A stretch of DNA of 64,000 nucleotides from CAWHNT01 sp963830775 (GCA_963830775.1 CAWHNT010000032.1:454972-518971), one strand, 5' to 3'; shown: positions 8,625-19,472, numbered from the stretch's first letter. Notes: generated by a model not told the origin, from the letters alone. Numbers and translations are program-made.

Positions 8625-8797
8625 CCCGAGTTTGCGGTCTGTGGGCATACATTGTGCCTTGTTACAGCCTGAAACAGCGGCAGGAAAGTAGTTCCATGTG
8701 GGCATGTAGGTGTAGATGTGGGCACACGATCGCCGATTCGTAAGCCACTGATACATAACATGAATTTTGCCGTGTGCCCATGCACCGCAAACTCGGG
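8625..8797. mobile_element. MITE A (173 bp), IS1634-type ends
   Basis: Non-coding 173-bp element with terminal inverted repeats CCCGAGTTTGCGGT / ACCGCAAACTCGGG and a 5-bp target duplication TAAGG (8620-8624, 8798-8802). It is 99% identical to MITE B (two differences). Its ends match those of the IS1634-type element at 43531-45478 (CCTGAGTTTGCGGT), and its left end stays similar for ~23 bases, so that transposase could mobilise it. It sits immediately before the cyclase-like gene and separates it from its original upstream DNA. Confidence 0.92.
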
Positions 8798-8804
8798 TAA
8801 GGCA

Positions 8805-9784
8805 ATGGCCGGGGAAACCATCTCTCCTCACCTTTCACGACTGCTGCGAGATCAGCAAGGAGTTGCAAACATACAAGTAGTTTTTGTTGATGTGGTGAAG
8901 TACTCTAGGAGGAAATCCACCACACAAAGATTGATCATTGAGAGATTTCAGGAGCATCTTAGGCATGCGATAAATGACGTGAGCAAAAATCACTTAGAGT
9001 ATGCTCAACAGAACAATGTAGATTTTGCAAAGGACATTTTGAAGATCCCAACGGGAGATGGAGCTGCAGTCGTATTCACCTTCGATGGCGCACGCTCGAT
9101 TGCTATAGACTTTGCATTGCGGCTTTTATCCGTGATACATTCAGCCAACTTAGAAGCGAATTGCCAGAAGTTGTCCCAGCAAGAATGGTGCAATTGTCAC
9201 TCAACCTACCTTATCAGAATAGGAATAGATGATGGAAAGGGAATCTTGTACGTTGACGTAAATGGCCAAGTGAATGTTGCTGGAAGAACTATTAACAATG
9301 CATCAAGAGTAATGAATCTCGCCGACAAGAGTTGAAGCTTCTCCTTACAAGGGAGGCGTATACTGATCTAATAGATATGACCAACAATGTTGGTCTTGAG
9401 GAGAAATTTGTGAACTTGGGGAATTTTACGGTTAAGCATGGACTAGCAATGCAGATCTACCAGTATATTGTGGATGAAGACAAGAGCGTTAATGTGTCTC
9501 TGCCTGAAGCTGCGCAGTATAGGAAGAAAATAGAAGAAATGATGCTCAAATACGGTCTTCCAGAACCACTAGTCAACCATCAGGAAAAGCTAGAAAATCT
9601 AGAGCAGCTCTCAATGTTGATGGAGAAATTCGCTGAGATGGCGCCTATTTTCGATGCCATGTACAAAGGGGGAGGTTCGGGAATGACTAAAGCTGCGCTA
9701 TCAGTAATACCGCCCCAGCTTCGCTCGATAATTGAAGGAAAAATGAGCGAATCTGCTCGCATGTCAGAGAGCAAAGGAACCTAG
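8805..9784 (+). CDS. Stand-alone class III nucleotide-cyclase-like protein (frame broken)
   Basis: AT-rich gene unlike its surroundings. The first part (8805-9335, 176 codons) has the cyclase-homology core: IQVVFVDVVKYSR with the first metal Asp (residue 29), KIPTGDGAAVVF with the second metal site, RIGIDDGKGILYVD, and VAGRTINNASRVMN. A TGA at 9333-9335 overlaps a TTG codon of the -1 frame, which continues as LLLTREAYTDL and LGNFTVKHGLAMQIYQYI, the usual end of the domain, then a charged helical tail to 9784. No membrane segment or sensor domain precedes the domain. Free-standing cyclases of this sort occur in Pycsar anti-phage operons, but no effector gene is beside it, so that role is inference. 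The break may be a real mutation, an error or a coupled restart. Confidence 0.7.
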
Positions 9785-9939
9785 AGCTCTGTATTCCAAG
9801 ACAACAGTCTAAACATAGGTAAGGCCGTACAAGATCCTGATCTACCTCTGTTTCTGACTGGCCCATACTGTGCAAACCCAAGCTTCATGCATAACCGACA
9901 AGCTGGCGCGCAGGCGGGGAGAAAGTTCGCTTGGCCTCA

Positions 9940-10112
9940 CCCGAGTTTGCGGTCTGTGGGCATACATTGTGCCTTGTTACAGCGTGAAACAGCGGCAGGA
10001 AAGTAGTTCCATGTGGGCATGCAGGTGTAGATGTGGGCACACGATCGCCGATTCGTAAGCCACTGATACATAACATGAATTTTGCCGTGTGCCCATGCAC
10101 CGCAAACTCGGG
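9940..10112. mobile_element. MITE B (173 bp), IS1634-type ends
   Basis: Second copy of the 173-bp element in the same orientation as MITE A, differing at two positions (CAGCGTGAAAC for CAGCCTGAAAC; GCATGCAGG for GCATGTAGG). Its own 5-bp duplication is CCTCA (9935-9939, 10113-10117), so it inserted independently of MITE A. Confidence 0.92.
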
Positions 10113-10114
10113 CC

Positions 10115-10207
10115 TCACAATGCGGATATATCGTGTCCTACGACGTGACGCTGCAGCGTCGGGAAGGCGCTGACCAGAACCGAGCTGTCAAGAACGGCCC
10201 TGATCAT
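10115..10207 (-). pseudogene. PIN-domain toxin, N-terminal remnant
   Basis: Thirty codons from ATG 10207 read MIRAVLDSSVLVSAF, the first strand and first metal-binding Asp of PIN ribonucleases of VapC-like toxins, then lose homology and stop at TGA 10115-10117. The start overlaps the end of the antitoxin gene, as in intact pairs. The stop coincides with the MITE B target duplication but is also present in the reconstructed pre-insertion sequence, so the MITE did not create it. Certainly non-functional. Confidence 0.7.
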
Positions 10208-10475
10208 GCCCGGCGCGCAGCGTATCGATCTCCTCGACCACCATGTCCATGAGTTCGTCTTGTGAAGGCCTGGGCTCCGGACCGATGTAGCGCACCCAAC
10301 TCGAAAATCGCGTCGAGCTGCCGGTCAACCTCGGCACTATTGACCACCTCGACGGACTTCAGCGTCGCCGCCCCATTTCTCACCTGCAGGTCGAGGGATG
10401 CGCCGTCGCTGAGCTTGAGCGCCCTCCGCGCCTCGGCCGCAAGGGTGATCTGCCCGCCTCGAAGCATCCGCACTA
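10188..10475 (-). pseudogene. AbrB/SpoVT-type antitoxin gene, split by IS630 and frameshifted
   Basis: The reading frame has an AbrB swapped-hairpin domain: RMLRGGQITLAAEARRALKL and DGASLDLQVRNGA. The missing first codons are on the other side of the IS630-type element: AGGAGG then ATG ACG C at 11527-11533. Removing the element and one TA restores ATG ACG CTA GTG CGG ATG. One extra base near 10290 breaks the frame; restored, it reads YIGPEPRPSQDELMDMVVEE and ends at 10188, overlapping the PIN start by 20 bases. The gene would encode the DNA-binding, toxin-neutralising half of an AbrB/PIN pair; it is now inactivated. Confidence 0.7.
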
Positions 10476-11524
10476 GAGCAGCTTTCAGGTCAGTTAGGAG
10501 CTGCATAGCCGGCGAGGCGGAACCAGCCCTGGGCGTCGTTGGCGGTGATGGCGTCGAGGGCTGGGCCGAGCTCGGCCTCAAGCGCCTCCAGGCTCCGGGC
10601 CGCCTTGGTGCGCAGGTGGGCCTTGAGCTTCGACCAGGCCTGCTCGATCGGGTCGAGATCGGGAGAGTAGGGCGGAGATAGCGGTAGCTGATCCCGGCCC
10701 GGTCGAGCGCCCGCTGGACCGCCTTGGCCTTGTGCGCGGCCAGGTTGTCCATGACCACGATGGCATCCGGTCGCTGGAGCAGGGTCGGGATCAGCACCTG
10801 CTCGACGAAGGCCAGGAACACGGCCGTGCCGGTTGCGGCAGCGATGCTCATGCCCACAACGACCCCGTCGAGCGCAAGGGCACCGAGCACGGTCAGCCGC
10901 TTCCAATGTCCCCACGGCACCTTGCCCACGGCGCGCTGACTTGCAGCGGCACGGGCGTAGGCCCTGGCCATCCGGGTGTCGATCCCGCTCTCGTCAAGGA
11001 AGACGAGGCGCTTGGGGTCCACCTTGGCCAGCTCGGCCCGCCAGTCGTTCCGCGCCTGGGCGAGCTCGGGCCGGTCCTGCTCCGCCGCGCGCAGGCTCTT
11101 TTTTGCGCCGCAGACCCAGCTTCTTGAGCGCCCGGCACAAGGTAGGCGGGCTCGCCTTCACCCCGGCACGCTTGTCGAGCTCCTGCGCGTACTCGGCCAG
11201 CGTCCGGTCGTTGCGCTCGGCCACGAGTTCCTTGAGCGTGTCCAAGGCCTTGGCGTCCAGGCGAGGCGCTGGACCCCCGACATGCGGCTTCGCCGCCCGC
11301 TGCCTCTCGCTCCGCCACGCCTGCTGCCAGCGGTAGAGCGTGCTCTCCCCGACCCCGAACAGGGCCGCGAGCGAGGCCCGGCTCAGCCCGCCCCGTTCGC
11401 ACGCCCGCAGCACCCGATCCCGCAACTCGGCCGTGTAAGCTCGCGCCATGGCGTCTCCCTCCGCCACACCACGGCATAACGCCTGTCAGCTAGAACAGGC
11501 TCCCGAGAAACCTGGAATTTGCTC
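10476..11524 (-). mobile_element. IS630-family insertion sequence
   Basis: A 1049-bp element flanked by TA (10474-10475 and 11525-11526), the target duplicated by this family. The ends are inverted repeats: left GAGCAGCTTTCAGGT, right (reverse complement) GAGCAAATTCCAGGT. It is inserted at codon 3 of the AbrB-type antitoxin gene, in the same orientation as that gene. Confidence 0.9.
10490..11449 (-). pseudogene. IS630-family transposase, two frame breaks
   Basis: The N-terminal HTH part (ATG 11449; TAELRDRVLRACERGGLSRA, FGVGESTLYRWQQAW) ends in LGLRRKK on an A6 run at ~11098-11103, where the frame moves to SLRAAEQDRPELAQARNDW. The catalytic part has VFLDESGIDTRMAR (first Asp) and AIVVMDNLAAHKAKAV (second Asp). 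A second break near 10683 (one base missing) precedes PPYSPDLDPIEQAWSKLK with the final Glu. Family members usually read RRKKKSL, so the A tract is probably two short. The two breaks make this copy doubtful as an active enzyme. Confidence 0.85.
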
Positions 11525-11526
11525 TA

Positions 11527-11847
11527 GCGTCATGCTACGGTTCTCCACCTCCTGCCACACTCAACGTGGACAGCCTGCAAACTACGCGCCTACATCGAGC
11601 AACCCAACTCCCGACCTTTAGCCATCGGCCTGCGTCCCTGCCTCTGTTGTCACCCCCGACTTGATCGGGGGCCAGGGTTGCAGGACTCTGGCAGCCTCGC
11701 GCGGCCACCCTGGACCCCGGGTCAAGCCCGGGGTGACAGCCGGAGCAGATTAGGCGGTCAGGGCCTCAGGCCCGGACCAATGGATTGTATGGGGCACCGC
11801 CGCGGCCGCAAGGTCACGCATGGGGGCCAAGGCAGCCTACCGTGCTG
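11527..11847. other. Gene-free stretch between the IS630 site and gcvP
   Basis: It contains the orphaned 5' end of the antitoxin gene (ATG at 11531-11533 on the minus strand, AGGAGG upstream) and the inverted-repeat pair at 11649-11737. No protein-coding gene is visible. Confidence 0.5.
11649..11737. repeat. Intergenic palindromic repeat pair
   Basis: GTCACCCCCGACTTGATCGG (11649 onward, running to CCAGGG at 11677) faces its imperfect inverse CCTGGACCCCGGGTCAAGCC (11709 onward, running to GGGGTGAC at 11737). Each half is itself a hairpin. This is the dispersed REP-like sequence (CCCGGGTCAAGCCCGGGG core) familiar between genes of many alphaproteobacteria. It lies just downstream of gcvP and may help termination or mRNA stability. 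Confidence 0.75.
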
Positions 11848-14742
<2,895 letters not shown>

Positions 14743-14765
14743 CATCCTCTCCGTCAAAGGCCGGC

Positions 14766-15149
14766 TCAGCTCAGGGTCTCGAGGAAGCTCTCGTAGGCGT
14801 CGCGGTCCATCAGGCCCTCGACCTCGCCGGCATCCGAGAGGCGGAGCTTGAAGAACCAGGCGGCACCCTCGGCTTCCTTGTTGACCCGCTCCGGTGCCCC
14901 CTCCAGCTCCTCGTTGCGCTCGATCACCTCGCCGCCGATCGGGGCATAGACCTCGCTCGCGGCCTTGGTGCTGTCGACCACCGCGGCCTCGTCGCCCTTG
15001 GCGAGCACGCGGCCGATCTCGGGCAGCTGGACGCTCACGATGTCGCCCAGCTGCTCCTGGGCATGGTCGCTGATCCCGACCGTGCCGATGTCGCCCTCGA
15101 CCCGGACCCATTCATGGTCCTTGGTGTAGTAGACCGTCATCGAGGCCAC
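14766..15149 (-). CDS. gcvH: Glycine cleavage system H protein
   Basis: Lipoyl carrier that shuttles the aminomethyl group between GcvP, GcvT and the lipoamide dehydrogenase. At 127 aa it has normal length. The lipoylated lysine is Lys62 in VVDSTKAASEVYAPIGGEV; the opening YYTKDHEWVRVEGDIGTVGI and the end AYESFLETLS are typical. It lies three bases downstream of gcvT and about 21 bases upstream of gcvP, in one riboswitch-controlled transcript. An ATG three codons in (15140) is an alternative start. Confidence 0.96.
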   Translation of the reverse strand: MASMTVYYTKDHEWVRVEGDIGTVGISDHAQEQLGDIVSVQLPEIGRVLAKGDEAAVVDSTKAASEVYAPIGGEVIERNEELEGAPERVNKEAEGAAWFFKLRLSDAGEVEGLMDRDAYESFLETLS

Positions 15150-15152
15150 TCC

Positions 15153-16250
15153 TCAGCGGTGATAGCGGTGGGGGACGAAGGGCAGGGCCGCGACCTGGGC
15201 CGGGATCGGCTTGCCGCGGACCAGGAGATCGACGCGGGTGCCGGGCTCGGCCAGCGCGGCTTCCACGTAGCCCATGGCGACCGGCCCGCCGACGGTCGGG
15301 CCGAAGCCGCCGCTGGTGACCCGGCCGACCTCGCGGCCATCCAGCTGCACGATCGTGCCCTCGCGCGCCGGTGCCCGACCCTCCGGGCGCAGGCCGACGA
15401 GCTTGCGGGCGGGGCCGTCCCTGAGCTGCGGGACGATCACGTCCGCACCCGGGAAGTCGCCGGCCTCGCGGCGGCGCCTGGGGACGGTCCAGCCGAGCTG
15501 GGCCTCGGCCGGCGTGGTGGTCAGGTCGATGTCATGGCCGTAGAGGCACAAGCCGGCCTCGAGCCGGAGCGAGTCGCGGGCACCGAGGCCGGCGGGCTTC
15601 ACCTCGTCGGCGGCCAGGAGCTCTCTGGCAAGCGGGACGGCGTGCCCGGCCGGCACCGAGATCTCGAACCCGTCCTCGCCGGTGTAGCCCAGGCGGGAGA
15701 CCCGGCAGAGCTTCCCGGCGACGCTCATCTCGGCCGTGGTCATGAAGCCGAGGCCCCGGCAGTCCGGGGCCAGACGGGCCAGCACCTCGACCGCTGCCGG
15801 CCCTTGCAGGGCCAGGAGGGCGCGGTCGGCGAGCTCGCTGACCTCGAGATCGGGCTCAAGGGCCGATCTCATGTGAGCGAGATCGGCTTCCCGGCCGCCG
15901 GCATTGACGACCACGAACAGATGGTCGCCGGCCTGGCTGACGATCAGGTCGTCGAGGATGCCGCCGGTCTCCGTGGTGAGGAGCGTGTAGCGCGCCTGGC
16001 CCGCCTTCAGGCCCTGGATGTTGCCGGGTACCAGCCGCTCGACGCGGGCCGCTGCGTCCGGGCCGGTGATCCGGAGCTGGCCCATGTGCGAGACGTCGAA
16101 GAGGGCGGCGGCGGCACGGGCGTGCAGGTGCTCGGCCAGGATGCCGGCCGGGTACTGGACCGGCATCTCCCAGCCGGCGAACGGCACCATGCGGGCACCG
16201 AGCTCGCGATGGAGATCGTAGAGGGGAGTGCGCCGCGGCTCGCTCGACAT
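15153..16250 (-). CDS. gcvT: Glycine cleavage system T protein (aminomethyltransferase)
   Basis: Transfers the one-carbon unit from aminomethyl-GcvH to tetrahydrofolate, releasing ammonia. At 365 aa it has full length. The opening RTPLYDLHRELGARMVPFAG, the segment ALFDVSHMGQLRITG and the GLGARDSLRLEAGLCLYGHD region with the folate-site Asp are characteristic. It is the first gene of gcvTHP; the glycine riboswitch occupies the leader from 16291 to 16479, about 40 bases ahead of the ATG. Confidence 0.96.
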   Translation of the reverse strand: MSSEPRRTPLYDLHRELGARMVPFAGWEMPVQYPAGILAEHLHARAAAALFDVSHMGQLRITGPDAAARVERLVPGNIQGLKAGQARYTLLTTETGGILDDLIVSQAGDHLFVVVNAGGREADLAHMRSALEPDLEVSELADRALLALQGPAAVEVLARLAPDCRGLGFMTTAEMSVAGKLCRVSRLGYTGEDGFEISVPAGHAVPLARELLAADEVKPAGLGARDSLRLEAGLCLYGHDIDLTTTPAEAQLGWTVPRRRREAGDFPGADVIVPQLRDGPARKLVGLRPEGRAPAREGTIVQLDGREVGRVTSGGFGPTVGGPVAMGYVEAALAEPGTRVDLLVRGKPIPAQVAALPFVPHRYHR

Positions 16251-16290
16251 CGGGGCTCCAGGGATGGAGCCGGATCAGCCCGGCCCTCCT

Positions 16291-16479
16291 GCCCCCTCTG
16301 TCCGGAACCTGAGAGATTACGATGCCTTCGGCACCGCTGCTCCTTCGGTGGGATGCGCCCGCACCCGCTCTCCAGAGTGCCAGCTCCCTCCCGGTCCTCG
16401 CTACCTGAGAGTTTCCGGGGCGGTTGCTCCTTCGGTGCCGCAGCGCTCAACCGAGTGCTGCGGTCTCTCCCGGGAGGGA
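16291..16479 (-). ncRNA. Tandem glycine riboswitch in the gcvTHP leader
   Basis: Read on the minus strand there are two aptamers in series. The first (about 16479-16390) has GGGAGAGACCG, CACCGAAGGAGCAA and closes with AACTCTCAGGTA. The second (about 16380-16291) has CTGGAGAGCGG, CACCGAAGGAGCAG, GCCGAAGGC and closes with AATCTCTCAGGTTCCGGACAG followed by a G run. The paired (G)GAGAG / CTCTCAGG sequences and CCGAAGGAGCAA are the hallmark of this class. High glycine should turn on the cleavage operon. Confidence 0.95.
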
Positions 16480-16493
16480 TCATCGGCTCAGTC

Positions 16494-16522
16494 AGCCTAG
16501 GGCGGCATGGACAGGCTGGCAA
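16494..16522 (-). promoter_or_regulatory. Sigma-70-type promoter for gcvTHP
   Basis: On the minus strand TTGCCA (16522-16517) and TAGGCT (16499-16494) are 17 bases apart and lie just upstream of the first riboswitch aptamer. Each hexamer is a partial match, so position supports the call more than sequence does. Confidence 0.5.
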
Positions 16523-16606
16523 GCTCCACCCGGAATGGACGCCACGTGAGCCGTGCGGCGGCCGGACACGTGCCGGGCAGACGCTTCCTCCCGTCCTGCC
16601 GGAGCT

Positions 16607-16969
16607 TCACCCCCTCCTGCTGACATGACACGCCGCGCAGGCCTTCACCGGCCCTGCCTTCTCTCCTGCCGACCGCCGCTCGGCATGACAGCCGGTGCAG
16701 AAGGCGTGGAAGACCGTGTCGATCCGCCGTGCCTCCGTGGTGCCCCAGGCCTTGTGGCAGTCGTGGCAGCGTTGGGGGCCGAGGCGGCGGTTGAGGAAGT
16801 TGTGGTGGCAAGTCATGCAGGCGACGGTCTTGTGGAACTTGTGGTCGAACCGGGTGGGGAGCAGCGGCTGGCGCGCGATCCAGCCGAGGCGGATCTCGGA
16901 GGCCTGCATCACCATAGGCACGGCCGCGGCAAGCGCCAGCCCGAGGATGGCGAGCCTTGCCCTGCGCAA
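16607..16969 (-). CDS. Periplasmic tetraheme cytochrome c (class III/c7-like)
   Basis: A 120-aa protein with a signal peptide (basic start, hydrophobic 5-21) and four heme c attachment motifs: CMTCH (51-55), CHDCH (68-72), CTGCH (91-95) and CAACH (111-115). Free histidines (FDHKFHK, CHHNF) can serve as sixth ligands. The spacing and small size fit low-potential multiheme electron carriers. It starts six bases after the stop of the membrane cytochrome b-like gene, so the two should form one membrane-to-periplasm electron path. Partner enzyme unknown. Confidence 0.88.
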   Translation of the reverse strand: MRRARLAILGLALAAAVPMVMQASEIRLGWIARQPLLPTRFDHKFHKTVACMTCHHNFLNRRLGPQRCHDCHKAWGTTEARRIDTVFHAFCTGCHAERRSAGEKAGPVKACAACHVSRRG

Positions 16970-16974
16970 CCCGC

Positions 16975-17700
16975 TCAGCCCAGCAAAGCCGGGATGGCGA
17001 CCAGGAGCAACGCCAGCGCCCCGAGCAGGGCCAGAAGCGGGCCGGAACGTGGGGCGGCCGTGCCGACCCGGCGGTGCGGGCCGAAGAGCTCCGCCAGGCG
17101 GCCCCGCTTCCAGGCCAGTTGCCGGCGGGCAAGGCTCTCCAGCACGGGCGCCAGGACGGCGGCGAAGACGGCGGCGAGGAGCGCCCAGCGCCAGAAGCCG
17201 GCGAGCTTGGCCGAGGAGGTCAGGGCGTGCACGCCAGCGAGCGCACCGGCCGCCAGGCCGGCCCAGCCATGAAGGTATCGCCCGCCCCGATAGCGTTGCG
17301 GGAGCCGGAAGAACGGCTCGCGGACAGCCGTGGCCACGAGGAGGGCCATGGCGGCACCCAGGCCGGCCATGACGTGGCGCGGCATCATCCAGCCCAGATA
17401 GTCGAGCAGGAACCGATCAACGGCCAGCATCACCGCGATGTGCGCCACCACCAGCACCAGGGCCGCATTGCCGGCGACGCGGTGGAGGCGAAGACGCCAG
17501 GAAGCGACGGGTGGCGTGCCCAGCCGGAAGGCCAGGATCATGGCGCAGCAGGCGGCATAGCCCAGGCTGCCCGCCACCTCCCAGGCCGGCTCGTAGGCGA
17601 CGAGCGGCGGCAGCAGGAGGGCCGCCGACAGGGCGACGATGAGGGCGGCGGCGAACGGGTCGAGCCAGGCCGGCAGCGGCAGCCGGCCGGTCAGCGGCAT
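16975..17700 (-). CDS. Membrane cytochrome b-like protein (ferric-reductase-like transmembrane fold)
   Basis: A 241-aa protein with about six to seven hydrophobic helices. Two helices carry spaced histidines suited to heme binding: LRLHRVAGNAALVLVVAHIA and GRYLHGWAGLAAGALAGVHA. This is the pattern of the ferric-reductase-like/cytochrome b561 group. It is co-directional with the tetraheme cytochrome c immediately downstream, so it probably passes quinol- or NADH-derived electrons to that carrier. No catalytic domain is fused and the physiological acceptor cannot be read from the sequence. Confidence 0.65.
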   Translation of the reverse strand: MPLTGRLPLPAWLDPFAAALIVALSAALLLPPLVAYEPAWEVAGSLGYAACCAMILAFRLGTPPVASWRLRLHRVAGNAALVLVVAHIAVMLAVDRFLLDYLGWMMPRHVMAGLGAAMALLVATAVREPFFRLPQRYRGGRYLHGWAGLAAGALAGVHALTSSAKLAGFWRWALLAAVFAAVLAPVLESLARRQLAWKRGRLAELFGPHRRVGTAAPRSGPLLALLGALALLLVAIPALLG

Positions 17701-17914
17701 GTCATGGCGATCACGGCGGCTCGCTCGACCTCAGGTCTCCTCCGTCCCGGCCGAAGTTGCCGGACCGCCGGGCTACTGTCGAGCGCGGCCCTGCAGCCTG
17801 CCACCCGGCTTGCGGTCGATCCCGTGAGGGGTACTTGTTGGCTCCTGCCCGAGGGAATCGAGTATCAGGCCTCGACGATCACGAGGGAGTACGTCCAGGA
17901 CCGTCCGACGCCGC

Positions 17915-18979
17915 TCAGCCGAAGATGATGTCGCGATGGATGGCGAGTGCTGTAATGAAGTCGCGGCCCTTGTTGCCGGCTTCCTTGATGCTGCCGCCGA
18001 TGGCGCGGTTCGCGTCCTCCTGGTTGTAGCCCAGGAACAGTGGATAGCTCACGGACATCGACTTCATCCATAGCTTGTCCTGGTCGTGCGCGTCCTCGGG
18101 CTTGCGGTTGCACAAGCCGACCTTGTCGGTCATCAGCGGCGCCACGTCGACCATGAAGTCGATCCGCTGCTTGAGCGCTGCCTTTTCCGAGGGCGAAAGG
18201 GACCGGTCGATCGCCTGCTTCAGGCGCAGGGCTGCCGCGGTGGAGTCCTCGCCCGAGACCGCGTCCTTGGCCACCGGCGTCTCCGTCAGCGTGTTGTTGC
18301 CGGTATAGTAGCCGACCGCGTCCGAGACCGCCTCGTGATTGATGAGCCTGCCGAGCTTGCTCATGGATGCTACGGGCTCATAGAACATGCCGCGGATGGC
18401 GCCCGCCGCCTCGCGTGCATCCAGGCTTCCGGCACCGCTCGTGCCGAGCTTGTCCAGTGCTGCCGACTTGTCGGCATCGTTCACGTTGGAGCGGAAATAG
18501 TCGTTGCCCATGTTCTCGTTGGCCATCGGCTTTGCGCTGTTGCGCACGCTCGGCAGCTGGCCCATGGCATGCAGGAACTGGGCCTTGGCCGCCCCGTACT
18601 CCCCCTTGAGCGGCTTCGCCTTGTCCAGCACTCCCTTGCGGGTGACGTCATCGGTGGCATTGCTGATCTGCTGCTTGATCGCCGTCAGATCGCTGAGCTT
18701 CACCTTCTTGCCGAGGCCCAGCCGCTCGAACACGCGCGCGCCCACGCCGGGAATGCCGACCTCGGTGTCGATGGCGGCCTTGATCGCCTCCGCGGCCTGC
18801 TTGTGCTTTTCCGCACGGGCCAGGAAGTGGATGCCGCTGCGCTTGTCCGCACGGTGGGTGTGCAGGTCGCCGGCAGTCGAGAGGCGGAGATGCTTCTCGC
18901 CCGGAATGTCCTTGAACTGCCCGCCGGCCTTGGTCTGCTGGTAGATCTGGCTGAAGGTGGTGGTGCCGCCGACCTGCAT
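17915..18979 (-). CDS. Putative type III secretion substrate (unknown family)
   Basis: A 354-aa soluble, Ala/Lys/Asp-rich protein with no signal peptide, membrane segment or recognised catalytic motif. It begins MQVGGTTTFSQIYQQTKAGG, a polar Ser/Thr/Gln-rich N-terminus of the kind tolerated by type III secretion signals, and ends AIHRDIIFG. Thirty bases upstream is a CesT-type chaperone gene and another lies before that, all in one direction. Effectors are usually encoded beside their chaperones, so I infer that this is the cargo; nothing in the protein itself proves it. Region GDLHTHRADKRSGIHFLARA is histidine-rich but matches no motif I know. Confidence 0.5.
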   Translation of the reverse strand: MQVGGTTTFSQIYQQTKAGGQFKDIPGEKHLRLSTAGDLHTHRADKRSGIHFLARAEKHKQAAEAIKAAIDTEVGIPGVGARVFERLGLGKKVKLSDLTAIKQQISNATDDVTRKGVLDKAKPLKGEYGAAKAQFLHAMGQLPSVRNSAKPMANENMGNDYFRSNVNDADKSAALDKLGTSGAGSLDAREAAGAIRGMFYEPVASMSKLGRLINHEAVSDAVGYYTGNNTLTETPVAKDAVSGEDSTAAALRLKQAIDRSLSPSEKAALKQRIDFMVDVAPLMTDKVGLCNRKPEDAHDQDKLWMKSMSVSYPLFLGYNQEDANRAIGGSIKEAGNKGRDFITALAIHRDIIFG

Positions 18980-19009
18980 GACGAGCCTCCCTTTCCGGTC
19001 CTCTGGGCC

Positions 19010-19472
19010 TCAACCGCGGATGATGTCGAAGCGGAGCAGGTCAGGGTCGGGAGCGGCCGACCTGTCCTTGCGGCCGACATAGTCGCGAAAGCCCCCCACC
19101 ACCCGCAGCACATCCAGGATCAGCCCGCGCAGCGTGTCGGCATCCAGGGCAGCGCGCGGGTGCCGCAAAGCGCAAGACCGCCTCGCCGCCCGGCTCCTCG
19201 AGCCCGGTCCAGCCGCCTCCGGTTTCCTTGCTCCGGCCGTTATAGGCCAGGAGCAGGCCGTAGGTCGCCTCGCGCAGAGCAGGCTCGGGCCTGCCCAGCC
19301 GGCTGTGGAAGTTGAGCTGGTCGGCGTCGGGATCGTAGGTCAGGACAAGTGCTGCACCCGTGCTGGTGCTGACGTACCAGCCGGCACCTTCCGGCAGCTC
19401 GATGGTCTCGGCGATGCCGAGCGTGCCGCCCACCTCCGCCATCAGGTCGCTGACCCCGCCGCTGTCCGCCAT
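19010..19472 (-). CDS. CesT-type type III secretion chaperone, second copy (one frame break)
   Basis: Small acidic protein with the CesT fold pattern: an N-terminal helix (SDLMAEVGGTLGIAETIELP), alternating strands (ALVLTYDPDADQLNFHSRLG), LLLAYNGRSKETGGGW, LEEPGGEAVLRF and a C-terminal helix. One extra base near 19161 breaks the frame; corrected, it continues LDADTLRGLILDVLRVVGG and ends LLRFDIIRG at 19010. Restored length is about 153 aa. The ATG at 19472 follows a ribosome-binding-like GAGGGG. It is paralogous to the upstream chaperone (same order of features and a related C-terminal tail). It would bind and keep unfolded the product of the next gene. Confidence 0.6.

Noticed and set aside
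8620..10117. MITEs A and B as ends of one composite transposon carrying the cyclase gene
   Set aside because: Each MITE has its own complete, different target duplication, so they arrived separately.
10112..10118. MITE B insertion as the cause of the PIN toxin truncation
   Set aside because: Reconstructing the site without the MITE leaves the same TGA in frame.
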